Source: CAVRQM01 sp963822705 (GTDB lineage: Bacteria; Pseudomonadota; Alphaproteobacteria; Acetobacterales; Acetobacteraceae). From it: 64,000 nt of DNA. Location: contig CAWGIX010000012.1 of the NCBI GenBank assembly GCA_963822705.1, forward strand, positions 62,001 to 126,000, in the 5' to 3' direction. Below, one piece after another: positions 45,793-53,957 of this stretch (positions within the stretch are counted from its first letter, which is position 1; each line of letters opens with the position of its first letter). The notes below the pieces were generated by a model that saw nothing but the letters and a program-made list of their open reading frames with translations, searched no databases and was not told the DNA's origin. Position numbers and translations under genes: made by a program.

Positions 45793-46871
45793 GACTTGCC
45801 GCTGTCGAGCTGCGCCGCCCGGACCGGACGGAACCCGTCACCAGCCTGTTCGAATTCTGGCCCGGCTGGCTGTTCTATACCCCGATCGTGGCGCAGTGGA
45901 TCTGGCTGGGCCTGCGCTGGGGCGATATGAGCCTGCCCACGGCCGCCAACCCGCATATCGAGACCGGCGGCCTGTGTGGCGAGAGCAAGACTGCCATTTT
46001 GGACCAAGTCACCGGGTCCGCGCGCGATGTGATCGCGCCGTATGTGCGCATCACCGCCGATATCCGGCCGGCCTTGGCCGAAGCGGCCATGCGCGATACC
46101 GGCCTGCGCTTTCCGGTGATCCTGAAACCGGATATCGGCTGCAATGGCACCGGGGTGCGGCTGATCCACGACACTGCGACCCTCGCTGCCGCACTGCCGT
46201 TGTATCCGGCCGGCGTGGAGCTTGTGCTCCAGCATTTCGTGCCGTGGGAGGGAGAGACCGGCGTGTTTTACATCCGCCGGCCCGATGAGGCGCGCGGCCG
46301 GATCACCTCGATCACGCTGAAATATGCACCGCACGTGGTGGGCGATGGCCGGTCCAGCCTGCGCGATCTGGTGCTGCGCGACCCGCGCGCGGGAAAACTT
46401 CGGCATTTGTATCTGCCGCAACTGGCCGGGCGGTTGAATGCGGTGCCGGCGAGCGGCGAGCGGGTCCGGCTGGTGCTGGTCGGCAACCATTGTCGCGGAT
46501 CGGTGTTTCGCGACGGCACCGACCAGGCGACGCCCGCGCTGAGCGAACGGATCGAGGAACTGGCGCAGGCCATGCCGGAGTTTTACTTCGGCCGGTTCGA
46601 CCTGCGTTTTCGTTCGCTGACCGCATTGCGCCGCGGCGAGGATTTTTCGGTTATCGAGATCAACGGCGCCGGTTCGGAAGCGACGCATATCTGGGACGCG
46701 CGAACGAGCTTGCGCAAGGCGTGGGTGGATCAGCTGATGCACTACCGCGCCGCCTGGGAGATAGGGCGCGAGAACCGCGCGCGCGGATTTCGCACCAGCG
46801 GCCTCGGTCCGATGTACCGGGCATGGCGGCGCCAAAAACGGTTGATGGCATCGTATCCCGCCAACGACTGA
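45789..46871 (+). CDS. ATP-grasp-fold protein coupled to a VTT membrane protein
   Basis: 360 residues. After an N-terminal region with one hydrophobic segment (FEFWPGWLFYTPIVAQWIWLGLRWGDMSLP), an ATP-grasp region begins at about residue 105: FPVILKPDIGCNGTGVRLIHD, VELVLQHFVPWEGETGVFYIRRP, and ending FGRFDLRFRS ... FSVIEINGAGSEATHIWDA, which supplies the metal-binding Glu and Asn. It resembles D-alanine ligase-like ATP-grasp enzymes of unknown substrate. Translational overlap with the VTT gene suggests it modifies a membrane lipid or cell-envelope molecule; that is inference. Confidence 0.82.
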   Translation: MRLAAVELRRPDRTEPVTSLFEFWPGWLFYTPIVAQWIWLGLRWGDMSLPTAANPHIETGGLCGESKTAILDQVTGSARDVIAPYVRITADIRPALAEAAMRDTGLRFPVILKPDIGCNGTGVRLIHDTATLAAALPLYPAGVELVLQHFVPWEGETGVFYIRRPDEARGRITSITLKYAPHVVGDGRSSLRDLVLRDPRAGKLRHLYLPQLAGRLNAVPASGERVRLVLVGNHCRGSVFRDGTDQATPALSERIEELAQAMPEFYFGRFDLRFRSLTALRRGEDFSVIEINGAGSEATHIWDARTSLRKAWVDQLMHYRAAWEIGRENRARGFRTSGLGPMYRAWRRQKRLMASYPAND

Positions 46872-47014
46872 CGGCCGGCTGCCGAGTCCGTGCCGTTCGG
46901 CATGCGAGGTTTACTTTATCGGGCGGCGTTATATATTCGATTTGCCTGCATGTCCGCTGGCAGCTTTGAGGCTCGCACGAACGCGGGACCTCAACACGAG
47001 GAGGAGACCGAATA

Positions 47015-47230
47015 GTGGCCAGTCAACCCCACGCCGAACACCATACCCACGCCGCGACCCATCACGAGAGTGCTGCCAAGCACCATCGTGAAGCCGCCAA
47101 GCACGCCGAGTTGGGCTCACACGAAAAGGCCGCCCACCACGCGCATGCCGCGCATGGCCACGCGACGCACGCCCAGCACCACAGCGGCGAGGCCGCCAAG
47201 CACCACGCCACCACGCACGCCAAGAGCTGA
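47015..47230 (+). CDS. Histidine-rich mini-protein
   Basis: 71 residues, about 21 of them histidine, from a GTG start with GAGGAGGAG upstream. The chain is made of loosely repeated helical units such as HHREAAKHAE, HEKAAHHAHAAHGHA and SGEAAKHHATTHAK. It has no signal peptide or membrane helix. It could bind nickel, zinc or copper, or act as a helical stress protein; similar short His/Ala/Lys-rich proteins occur in many proteobacteria without a named family. Stand-alone gene. Confidence 0.7.
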   Translation: MASQPHAEHHTHAATHHESAAKHHREAAKHAELGSHEKAAHHAHAAHGHATHAQHHSGEAAKHHATTHAKS

Positions 47231-47296
47231 TTCTGCGCGCGGTCGGGCGCCAATTTGCAAGCGGCGCCCGGCCACGTCGTGAACGAGGGGCGCCCA

Positions 47297-48289
47297 ATGA
47301 AAAATTTGCTGCTTGCCGGTGCTGCAGCGATCGCTTTTGCCGGCCCCGCCCTGGCGGCCGACGTGAAACCCGCCATCGTGTTCGACCTGGGCGGGAAATT
47401 CGACAAGAGCTTCAACGAGGGCGTGCATAACGGCGCCGAGGCGTTCGGCAAGGCGAACGGCATCGAAATTCGCGATTTCGAGCCGCAGAACGATTCGCAG
47501 CGCGAACAGGCACTGCGCACCTTTGCGAAGCGCGGTCAAAACCCAATTTTGGCAGTGGGATTTTCCCAGGCGACCGCGCTGGCGACCGTGGCAAAAGAGT
47601 TTCCCGACACGCATTTCATCATCATCGACAGCGTGGTCGATGCGCCCAACGTGCAATCCATCCTGTTCCGCGAAGAGCAGGGCAGCTACCTCGCCGGCGT
47701 GCTGGGGGCGATGGCGGCGAACGGCGGAAAGCTCGGTTTCGTGGGCGGCATGGACGTGCCCCTGATCCGGAGATTCGCCTGCGGCTACGTGCAGGGCGCT
47801 AAATCGGTCGACCCGAAAATTGAGGTGCTGCAGAACATGACCGGCACCACCGGCGCAGCATGGAACGATCCGGTGCGCGGTGGCGAGCTCGCGAAAAGTC
47901 AGGTCGAGCGCGGGGCCACGGTGGTTTTCCAGGCCGCCGGCGCCACCGGCCTGGGCGTGCTGCAGGCGGTGGCGGACGCCGGCAAGCTCGGCATCGGCGT
48001 GGACAGCGACCAGGACTACCTGCACCCGGGCCACATGCTGACCTCGATGATGAAGCGCGTCGATGTGGCCACTGAAAAGTCGTTCCAGGCCGTCAAGGAC
48101 GGCACCTGGAAGCCGGGCGTCACGGTGCTCGGGCTGGCCGAGGGCGGCGTGGGTCTCGCGTTCGACGACGAGAACGCCAAGCTGGTCACGCCGGAGGAGA
48201 AGGCGCGGGTGACGCAGGCGGAAGACGACATCAAGTCCGGAAAACTCACCGTGCACGACTACATGGCGGACAATTCCTGCCCGATGTAG
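47297..48289 (+). CDS. BMP-family ABC transporter substrate-binding protein
   Basis: 330 residues with a signal peptide ending ALAAD near residue 21. The mature sequence has the Med/BMP pattern: KPAIVFDLGGKFDKSFNEGVHNGAEAF, VGFSQATALATVAKEFPDTHFIIIDS, QGSYLAGVLGAMAA, GFVGGMDVPLIRRFACGYVQGAK and GIGVDSDQDYLHPGHMLTSMMKRVD. Characterised BMP proteins (PnrA, BmpA, NupA systems) bind nucleosides. First gene of the uptake operon that ends with cdd and deoA. Periplasmic. Confidence 0.94.
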   Translation: MKNLLLAGAAAIAFAGPALAADVKPAIVFDLGGKFDKSFNEGVHNGAEAFGKANGIEIRDFEPQNDSQREQALRTFAKRGQNPILAVGFSQATALATVAKEFPDTHFIIIDSVVDAPNVQSILFREEQGSYLAGVLGAMAANGGKLGFVGGMDVPLIRRFACGYVQGAKSVDPKIEVLQNMTGTTGAAWNDPVRGGELAKSQVERGATVVFQAAGATGLGVLQAVADAGKLGIGVDSDQDYLHPGHMLTSMMKRVDVATEKSFQAVKDGTWKPGVTVLGLAEGGVGLAFDDENAKLVTPEEKARVTQAEDDIKSGKLTVHDYMADNSCPM

Positions 48290-48357
48290 CGAGCCCGCCG
48301 GCCGTCGAGCTGCGCGGCATCCAAAAACGCTTCGGCCCGGTCCATGCCAATCGGGGT

Positions 48358-49806
48358 GTGGATCTTTGCGTGCAGGCCGGCTCGATCCACGGGCTAATCG
48401 GCGAAAACGGCGCCGGCAAATCGACGCTGATGAGCATCCTGTACGGCTTTTACGCCGCGGACGCGGGCAGTATCCGCGTGCATGGGCGCGCCGTGCAGAT
48501 TGCCGACAGCCTCGCCGCGATTCGGGCGGGCATCGCCATGGTGCACCAGCATTTCATGCTGATCGACACGATGACGGTGCTGGACAACGTCATGCTGGGC
48601 GTGGAAGGCGGCATGCTGCTCGCGCGGCATCAACGCGCTGCACGCAAAGAGCTGCTCCGGCTGGCGCAAGAATACGGTCTGGCGGTCGACCCGGACGCTC
48701 TGGCCGGCGAACTGCCGGTCGGCGCTCAGCAGCGCGTGGAGATTCTGAAAGCCCTTCACCGCGGCGCCGATATTCTGATTTTGGACGAACCCACCGGCGT
48801 GCTGACGCCGCAGGAGGCGGACGATCTGTTTCGCGTGCTGCGCGCACTGCGGGCACAAGGCAAGACGGCGTTGCTGGTCACCCACAAGCTGCGCGAGATT
48901 TTGGCCGTCACCGACCGGGTCAGCGTGATGCGCAATGGCGAGATGGTCGCGCACCGGGAAACGGCAGAAGCCACGGCAGGAGAGCTGGCCGCCTTGATGA
49001 TCGGCCGCCCGCTGGCCGGGCTGCCGGAGCAGGCGCGTTCTGAGTCCGGTACGGCGCGGCTCACGGTCGATCATCTGACGGTGCGCGATGCTTTTGGCGT
49101 GGTCCGGGTCGCTGACGTGGGTTTTGCGGTGCATGAAGGCGAGGTGGTCGGCATCGCCGGCGTCTCCGGCAACGGCCAGACCGAGTTGCTGGAGACGCTA
49201 GCCGGCATGCGCCCCGTCGCATCCGGAACGATACGGGTATGTGGAAAACTCGCCGTCGCTGCCTCGCCCGGTGCCATGCGCGCACTGGGCTTGGGCCATG
49301 TGCCCGAGGACCGGCTGCGCACCGGCCTGGTGCCACCGTTCGCCGCGCGCGAAAACGCCATGCTCGGCCACCAGGATGCCCGCGAATATCGTCGCGGACC
49401 GCTGCTCGATTGGGCCGCGATCGAGCGCCACACGCACGGTTTGATGGACGCCTACGACGTGCGCCCGCGCGCCCCGCGCCTGCGCACGTCCCTGTTCTCC
49501 GGCGGCAACCAGCAGAAACTGGTGCTGGCGCGAGAGGCCGAGCGGAACCCGGCGGTGCTGCTGGTAGGCCAGCCCACGCGCGGCGTGGACATCGGCGGCA
49601 TCGAGGCGATCCACCGGCGTCTGCTCGAACTGCGCGCGCAGGGATGCGCGGTGCTCCTGGTGTCGGTGGAACTGGACGAAGTGCTGCGACTGTCCGACCG
49701 GGTGCTGGTGATGTCCGGCGGCCGGATCGTGGGCGAGACGACGCCGCAGGCGACCGACGAGCGGGAACTTGGGTTGATGATGGCGGGGGTGGCGCCGACG
49801 TCCTGA
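48358..49806 (+). CDS. Nucleoside ABC transporter ATP-binding protein
   Basis: About 480-500 residues with two tandem ABC modules. First: Walker A GLIGENGAGKSTLM, LPVGAQQRVEILKAL, DILILDEPTGVLTP. Second: degenerate Walker A GIAGVSGNGQTELLE, FSGGNQQKLVLAREAE, LLVGQPTRGVDIGG. This is the duplicated ATPase of BMP-type (and ribose-type) importers. The GTG at 48358 is the first usable start, but the same open frame upstream encodes the conserved first strand VELRGIQKRFGPVHAN (48304-48351) without an ATG, GTG or TTG, so a base error near the start is likely and the true gene begins near 48290. Confidence 0.93.
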   Translation: MDLCVQAGSIHGLIGENGAGKSTLMSILYGFYAADAGSIRVHGRAVQIADSLAAIRAGIAMVHQHFMLIDTMTVLDNVMLGVEGGMLLARHQRAARKELLRLAQEYGLAVDPDALAGELPVGAQQRVEILKALHRGADILILDEPTGVLTPQEADDLFRVLRALRAQGKTALLVTHKLREILAVTDRVSVMRNGEMVAHRETAEATAGELAALMIGRPLAGLPEQARSESGTARLTVDHLTVRDAFGVVRVADVGFAVHEGEVVGIAGVSGNGQTELLETLAGMRPVASGTIRVCGKLAVAASPGAMRALGLGHVPEDRLRTGLVPPFAARENAMLGHQDAREYRRGPLLDWAAIERHTHGLMDAYDVRPRAPRLRTSLFSGGNQQKLVLAREAERNPAVLLVGQPTRGVDIGGIEAIHRRLLELRAQGCAVLLVSVELDEVLRLSDRVLVMSGGRIVGETTPQATDERELGLMMAGVAPTS

Positions 49807-49819
49807 AGCCGAATTGGCC

Positions 49820-50170
49820 TCAACCATTCGCCCACGGGTTGAGTACATGAACCCCCAGAGCGTCAAAATCGGAGACGTTGCGGGTGACTACCGCAAGATC
49901 ATGAACTTGTGCGGTCGCTGCAATGAACGCGTCCATCGCGCCGAGAGGACGACCGCCGGCCCGTCCTCGGGCTATGAAACGGCCGCAGGCATCGGCAATG
50001 GCCGCATTGACCGGCAGCATACGGGACTCAAACCGCAAGCACAGATCGTCGGTCAGCCAGGCGTCGCGGCGGCGTCATCGTGGCGCACCCCGTCATCGTG
50101 AATGACTATCATGGTCAGGACGGTCCAGGCTCATCTCCTGCAAGCTCGCCAACTCCGATCGCGGCATTGG
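49820..50170 (-). pseudogene. Remnant of a VapC-type PIN-domain toxin
   Basis: The end of the frame reads MLPVNAAIADACGRFIARG ... LGAMDAFIAATAQVHDLAVVTRNVSDFDALGVHVLNPW, the C-terminal half of a VapC ribonuclease with the Asp pair of the PIN active site (MDAFIAAT, TRNVSDFD). Upstream, the same frame holds WLTDDLCLRFESR before a stop, and a different frame contains NAAIGVGELAG, a trace of the middle conserved region. The N-terminal DTNV part is gone and no antitoxin is present. It lies antisense in the 392-base spacer between the ATPase and permease genes of the nucleoside operon, which otherwise holds nothing recognised. Confidence 0.7.
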
Positions 50171-50198
50171 TGCTCAACGGCTGTCGTGCCACGGTCCT

Positions 50199-51266
50199 TT
50201 GGTGGCCACCCCTCCCTCCCAGATTCCACGCTGGGCCGAGTACCTGCTGTTGCCGGCGCTGAATCTGCTGCTGGCCCTGCTCGGAGCGGCGCTGGTGGTG
50301 CTGGCCGCGGGGGCCAGTCCGTTCGACGCTCTGGCCGCCTTGCTGCGCGGGTCGTTCGGCGACGGCGACGCGGTGGGCTACACGCTCTACTACGCCACCG
50401 ACATGGTGTTTGCGGGCCTCGCAGTGGCGGTGGCGTTCCACGCCGGGCTGTTCAACATCGGCGTGGAAGGACAGGCCTATGTCGCGGGCCTGGGGGCCGC
50501 CTTGGCCTGCCTATGGCTCGGCCGCCTGCCGGGGATCGTGCTGCTGCCGCTCGCAGTCGCCGCGGCTGCCCTGTTCGGCGCGGCCTGGGCGGCGGTGCCC
50601 GGCTGGCTGCAGGCGCGGCGCGGCAGCCATATCGTCATCACCACGATCATGTTCAATTTTATCGCCTACGCGCTGATGGTGTGGCTGCTCACCGGGCCGC
50701 TGATCGCGCCCGGCGACCTGACTCCGGAGACCGCCCCATTTCCGGCCGCCGGCTGGATGCCCCGCCTGGGCGGCGGCACGCCGCTGAATGCCGCGGCGCT
50801 GCTGGCGCTGGCCTGCCTGGTGCTGGTCTGGCTGCTGCTGTGGCACACGCGCTGGGGTTTTGCCGTGCGCGTGCTGGGCACGAGTCCACGCGCGGCCGTG
50901 TATGGCGGCATCGACCCGGCGCGGCAGACGGTTCTCACCATGCTGGTCTCCGGCGCGCTGGCCGGCGGCGTCGCCGTCAACGAGGTTTTGGGGGCGCAGC
51001 ACCGGCTGCAGATCGGCTTTACGGCCGGTTACGGATTTACCGGCATCGCGGTAGCGCTGATGGGTCGCAATCACCCCGCCGGCATTTTGCCCGCCGCCGT
51101 TCTGTTCGGGGCGCTGTACCAGGGTGGCGCCGAAATGGCATTCGACCTGCCGCGTATCAGCAACGATCTGGTGGTGGCGATCCAGGGACTGGTCATCCTC
51201 ACAACCGGCGGCATGCCGTTCCTGCTGCGCCCGCTGCTGGCGCGAGCTTTTGCCGCGCGCACATGA
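50199..51266 (+). CDS. Nucleoside ABC transporter permease 1
   Basis: 355 residues, about ten helices, BPD/ribose-type permease of BMP importers. Landmarks: FHAGLFNIGVEGQAYVAGLGAAL near residue 80 and MFNFIAYALMVWLLTGPL near residue 155, with HRLQIGFTAGYGFTGIAVALMGRNHPAGI near residue 270. TTG at 50199 or GTG at 50202 may start it; no clear ribosome-binding site. Its stop overlaps the next permease by ATGA. Confidence 0.94.
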   Translation: MVATPPSQIPRWAEYLLLPALNLLLALLGAALVVLAAGASPFDALAALLRGSFGDGDAVGYTLYYATDMVFAGLAVAVAFHAGLFNIGVEGQAYVAGLGAALACLWLGRLPGIVLLPLAVAAAALFGAAWAAVPGWLQARRGSHIVITTIMFNFIAYALMVWLLTGPLIAPGDLTPETAPFPAAGWMPRLGGGTPLNAAALLALACLVLVWLLLWHTRWGFAVRVLGTSPRAAVYGGIDPARQTVLTMLVSGALAGGVAVNEVLGAQHRLQIGFTAGYGFTGIAVALMGRNHPAGILPAAVLFGALYQGGAEMAFDLPRISNDLVVAIQGLVILTTGGMPFLLRPLLARAFAART

Positions 51267-52159
51267 GCATGGCGCTGCCGCTGCTGCTGGCCATGTTGCG
51301 GGTTTCGGTGCCGCTGCTGCTCGCCGGGTTCGCGGGGCTGTTCAGCGAACGTTCCGGTATCGTCGATATCGGCCTGGAAGGCAAGATGCTGGCCGGTGCG
51401 TTCGCGGCAGCGACGGTCGCCGTTGTGACCGAAAACGTGTGGCTGGGGTTGATCGCGGCAATGGCGGTTTCGGCACTGCTCGGCGTATTGCATGGTTTCG
51501 TTTGCATTGCGCAGCGCGGCAATCAGGTCGTGTCCGGCATGGCCATCAACATTCTGGTACAGGGGCTGACGGTCACGCTGGGGCTGGCGTGGTTCGCCCA
51601 GGGCGGACGCACTCCGCCGCTGCCGCCCGGCGTGCGGTTCGCGGACGCGTTCGGGCTGTCGGTGCTGGCCTGGCCCGCGTTTCTGCTGGTGCCGCTTGCC
51701 TGGTGGGCGCTGTATCGCACCCGTTTCGGCCTGCGGCTGCGCGCGGTCGGCGAGAACCCGGCGGCGGTGGATACCGCGGGCATTTCCGTGGCCTGGCTGC
51801 GTTATCGCGCGGTGCTGATTGCGGGCGTGCTGTGCGGCTGGGCCGGCGCCTACATTTCCACCGCGCAAGGTGCCGGTTTCGTGCGCGACATGACCGGAGG
51901 GCGCGGCTATCTGGCTTTGGCCGCGATGATCGTCGGCAAATGGCGGCCCGTTCCCACCTTGCTGGCCTGCCTGCTTTTTGCGCTGCTGGACGCGGTGGCA
52001 ATCCGGCTGCAGGGCGTGGCACTGCCCTTCGTCGGCACCGTGCCCGTGCCGCTGGTACAGGTGCTGCCCTATGTCGCGACGGTGATACTGCTGGCAGGTT
52101 TCGTCGGCCGCGCCATTCCGCCGCGCGCCAGCGGCATTCCCTACGTGAAGGAGCGCTGA
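51263..52159 (+). CDS. Nucleoside ABC transporter permease 2
   Basis: 298 residues, about eight helices. ERSGIVDIGLEGKMLAGAFAAATVAV near residue 28 and GAGFVRDMTGGRGYLALAAMIVGKWRPV near residue 210 are the shared BMP/ribose permease motifs. ATG overlaps the stop of permease 1 and the stop is 3 bases from cdd, so it is central in the uptake-salvage transcript. Confidence 0.95.
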   Translation: MSMALPLLLAMLRVSVPLLLAGFAGLFSERSGIVDIGLEGKMLAGAFAAATVAVVTENVWLGLIAAMAVSALLGVLHGFVCIAQRGNQVVSGMAINILVQGLTVTLGLAWFAQGGRTPPLPPGVRFADAFGLSVLAWPAFLLVPLAWWALYRTRFGLRLRAVGENPAAVDTAGISVAWLRYRAVLIAGVLCGWAGAYISTAQGAGFVRDMTGGRGYLALAAMIVGKWRPVPTLLACLLFALLDAVAIRLQGVALPFVGTVPVPLVQVLPYVATVILLAGFVGRAIPPRASGIPYVKER

Positions 52160-52162
52160 TCC

Positions 52163-52556
52163 TTGCGCAAGCTGATCGAGGCAGCCGTTGCGGTGCGTGC
52201 CCGCGGTTATGCCCCTTACTCGCAGTTCCAGGTGGGCGCCGCGATCCGGGCCGAGTTGGGCGACATCTTTGCCGGCTGCAACGTGGAGAATGCGGCCTAT
52301 CCGCAGGGCATGTGTGCCGAGGCGGGTGCCGTCGCCGCCATGGTCGCCGGCGGCCAGAAAAGGATCGTGGAAATCGTCGTGTCCGGCATGGGCGACCTGC
52401 CCTGCGCCCCTTGCGGCGGCTGCCGGCAGAAATTGCGCGAGTTCGCGGGCGCGGAAGTGCCGGTGCACATGGTCGACGAGAACGGCGCCTTGGTGACTCA
52501 CGCGCACCTTGGGCGCGCTGCTGCCGGACAGTTTCGGTCCCGAAAACCTGCGCTGA
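52163..52556 (+). CDS. cdd: Cytidine deaminase (frameshifted near end)
   Basis: Zinc enzyme that deaminates cytidine and deoxycytidine. CNVENAAYPQGMCAEAGAVAAMV holds the first zinc Cys/Glu site and CAPCGGCRQKLREFA the other two zinc cysteines. After MVDENGALVTH the frame shifts near 52504-52512; the other frame finishes LGALLPDSFGPENLR and a stop that overlaps the deoA ATG (TGATG). Without correction a false cdd-deoA fusion appears. TTG start at 52163. Corrected length about 130 residues. Confidence 0.93.
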
Positions 52557-53881
52557 TGCTGCCGCAGGAATTCTTGCGCCGAAAACGCGACGGCGGCGTC
52601 TTGGCACCGGCCGACATTGCCGAGTTCATTGCCGGCCTGACCAACGGGCGCGTCACCGAGGGCCAGGCTGCCGCTTTTGCGATGGCGGTGTTTTTTCGCG
52701 GCATGACGGCGGAGGAGACCGTGGCCCTGACGCTGGCCATGCGCGATTCCGGAACAATACTGGACTGGCGGGCTTTGGGCGAGGACCGGCCGGTGGTGGA
52801 CAAACACTCCACCGGTGGCATCGGCGACAAGGTTAGCCTGATCCTGGCTCCGCTTCTGGCCGCGTGCGGCGCCGTGGTGCCGATGATTTCGGGGCGCGGG
52901 CTGGGCCACACCGGCGGCACGCTGGACAAGATGGACGCCATTCCCGGCTACCGCAGCCAGCCGTCGCGGGAAGAATTTGTGCGCGCGGTGCGCGAGACCG
53001 GCTGCGCCATTGTCGGCGCCACCGATGATCTGGCGCCGGCTGATCGCCGCCTGTACGCGATCCGGGACGTGACCGCGACGGTGGAAAGCCTGCCGCTGAT
53101 CGTCGCCTCGATCCTGTCCAAAAAGCTGGCCGAGGGCGCGCAGTCTTTGGTGATGGACGTCAAAGTCGGATCGGGTGCGTTTTTCACACAGGAGGCGGAA
53201 GCCCGAAAATTGGCCGAAACACTGGTGCGGGTGGCGTCGGGCGCCGGCGTGCCGACCATTGCGCTGCTGACCGACATGGACCAGGCGCTCGGTCGCACCG
53301 TGGGCAACGCGCTGGAGCTGCGGGAGGCGGTCGATTTTTTGGCCGGCGGTCCACGCGATCCGCGGCTGGAAACGGTGACGCTGGCGCTGGCCGCTGAGAC
53401 ATTGGCGCTGTGCGGCTTGTGCCCCGGCGTGCGGCAGGCCGAAACGCTGGCCCGCGAGCGGTTGGCGGACGGATCGGCGGCGGAAAAACTTGCTGGCAGC
53501 GTGGCGGCACTGGGGGGGCCGCCCGATTTTTTGCAGCGCGTCGGCTCCTACCTGGCTCCTGCCCCGGTGGTGCGGCCGGTCCTGCCCGAGCGCCCCGGCT
53601 GGATCACCGCAATGGACGCCCGCGCCTTGGGCGTCGCTGTTGTGGAGCTAGGCGGCGGCCGAACCCGCCCGCAGGACGGCATCGACCACCGCGTCGGCCT
53701 ATCGGCTGTGGCCGGGATCGGAGAACAGGTGGGGCCGGACCGGCCCTTGTGCTTGGTTCACGCCGCCGACGAGGCCAGCGGAGCCCGCGCGTCTGTCCGC
53801 ATCACCGCTGCATACAGCGTCGGCAAACAGGGACACGGTCCTGCTTGCATCCGCGACCGCATTACTGCCCATGATCGGTGA
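52556..53881 (+). CDS. deoA: Thymidine phosphorylase
   Basis: Splits thymidine to thymine and deoxyribose 1-phosphate. 441 residues. Signature near residue 80: VVDKHSTGGIGDKVSLILAPLLAACGAVVPMISGRGLGHTGGTLDKM. Later motifs: ASILSKKLAEGAQSLVMDVKVGSGAF and LLTDMDQALGRTVGNALE. The ATG at 52556 is coupled to the cdd stop. Completes the nucleoside uptake/catabolism operon. Confidence 0.96.
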   Translation: MLPQEFLRRKRDGGVLAPADIAEFIAGLTNGRVTEGQAAAFAMAVFFRGMTAEETVALTLAMRDSGTILDWRALGEDRPVVDKHSTGGIGDKVSLILAPLLAACGAVVPMISGRGLGHTGGTLDKMDAIPGYRSQPSREEFVRAVRETGCAIVGATDDLAPADRRLYAIRDVTATVESLPLIVASILSKKLAEGAQSLVMDVKVGSGAFFTQEAEARKLAETLVRVASGAGVPTIALLTDMDQALGRTVGNALELREAVDFLAGGPRDPRLETVTLALAAETLALCGLCPGVRQAETLARERLADGSAAEKLAGSVAALGGPPDFLQRVGSYLAPAPVVRPVLPERPGWITAMDARALGVAVVELGGGRTRPQDGIDHRVGLSAVAGIGEQVGPDRPLCLVHAADEASGARASVRITAAYSVGKQGHGPACIRDRITAHDR

Positions 53882-53938
53882 TGATATCGCGGGTCCGTTC
53901 AACATAACGCATCTGCCGGCCGTCGCGATTCGTAATCA

Positions 53939-53952
53939 CTCCGGTACCGGAG
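53939..53952. terminator. Perfect palindrome between convergent genes
   Basis: CTCCGGTACCGGAG is a 14-base perfect palindrome located between the convergent ends of deoA and the GGDEF-EAL gene, 6 bases from the latter. It could form a short hairpin terminating both transcripts; no T run follows. Confidence 0.35.
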
Positions 53953-53957
53953 CCGTG

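Noticed and set aside
52163..53881. A single frame that would fuse cytidine deaminase and thymidine phosphorylase.
   Set aside because: The alternative frame restores a normal Cdd C-terminus and a stop overlapping a DeoA start; the fusion arises from one indel.
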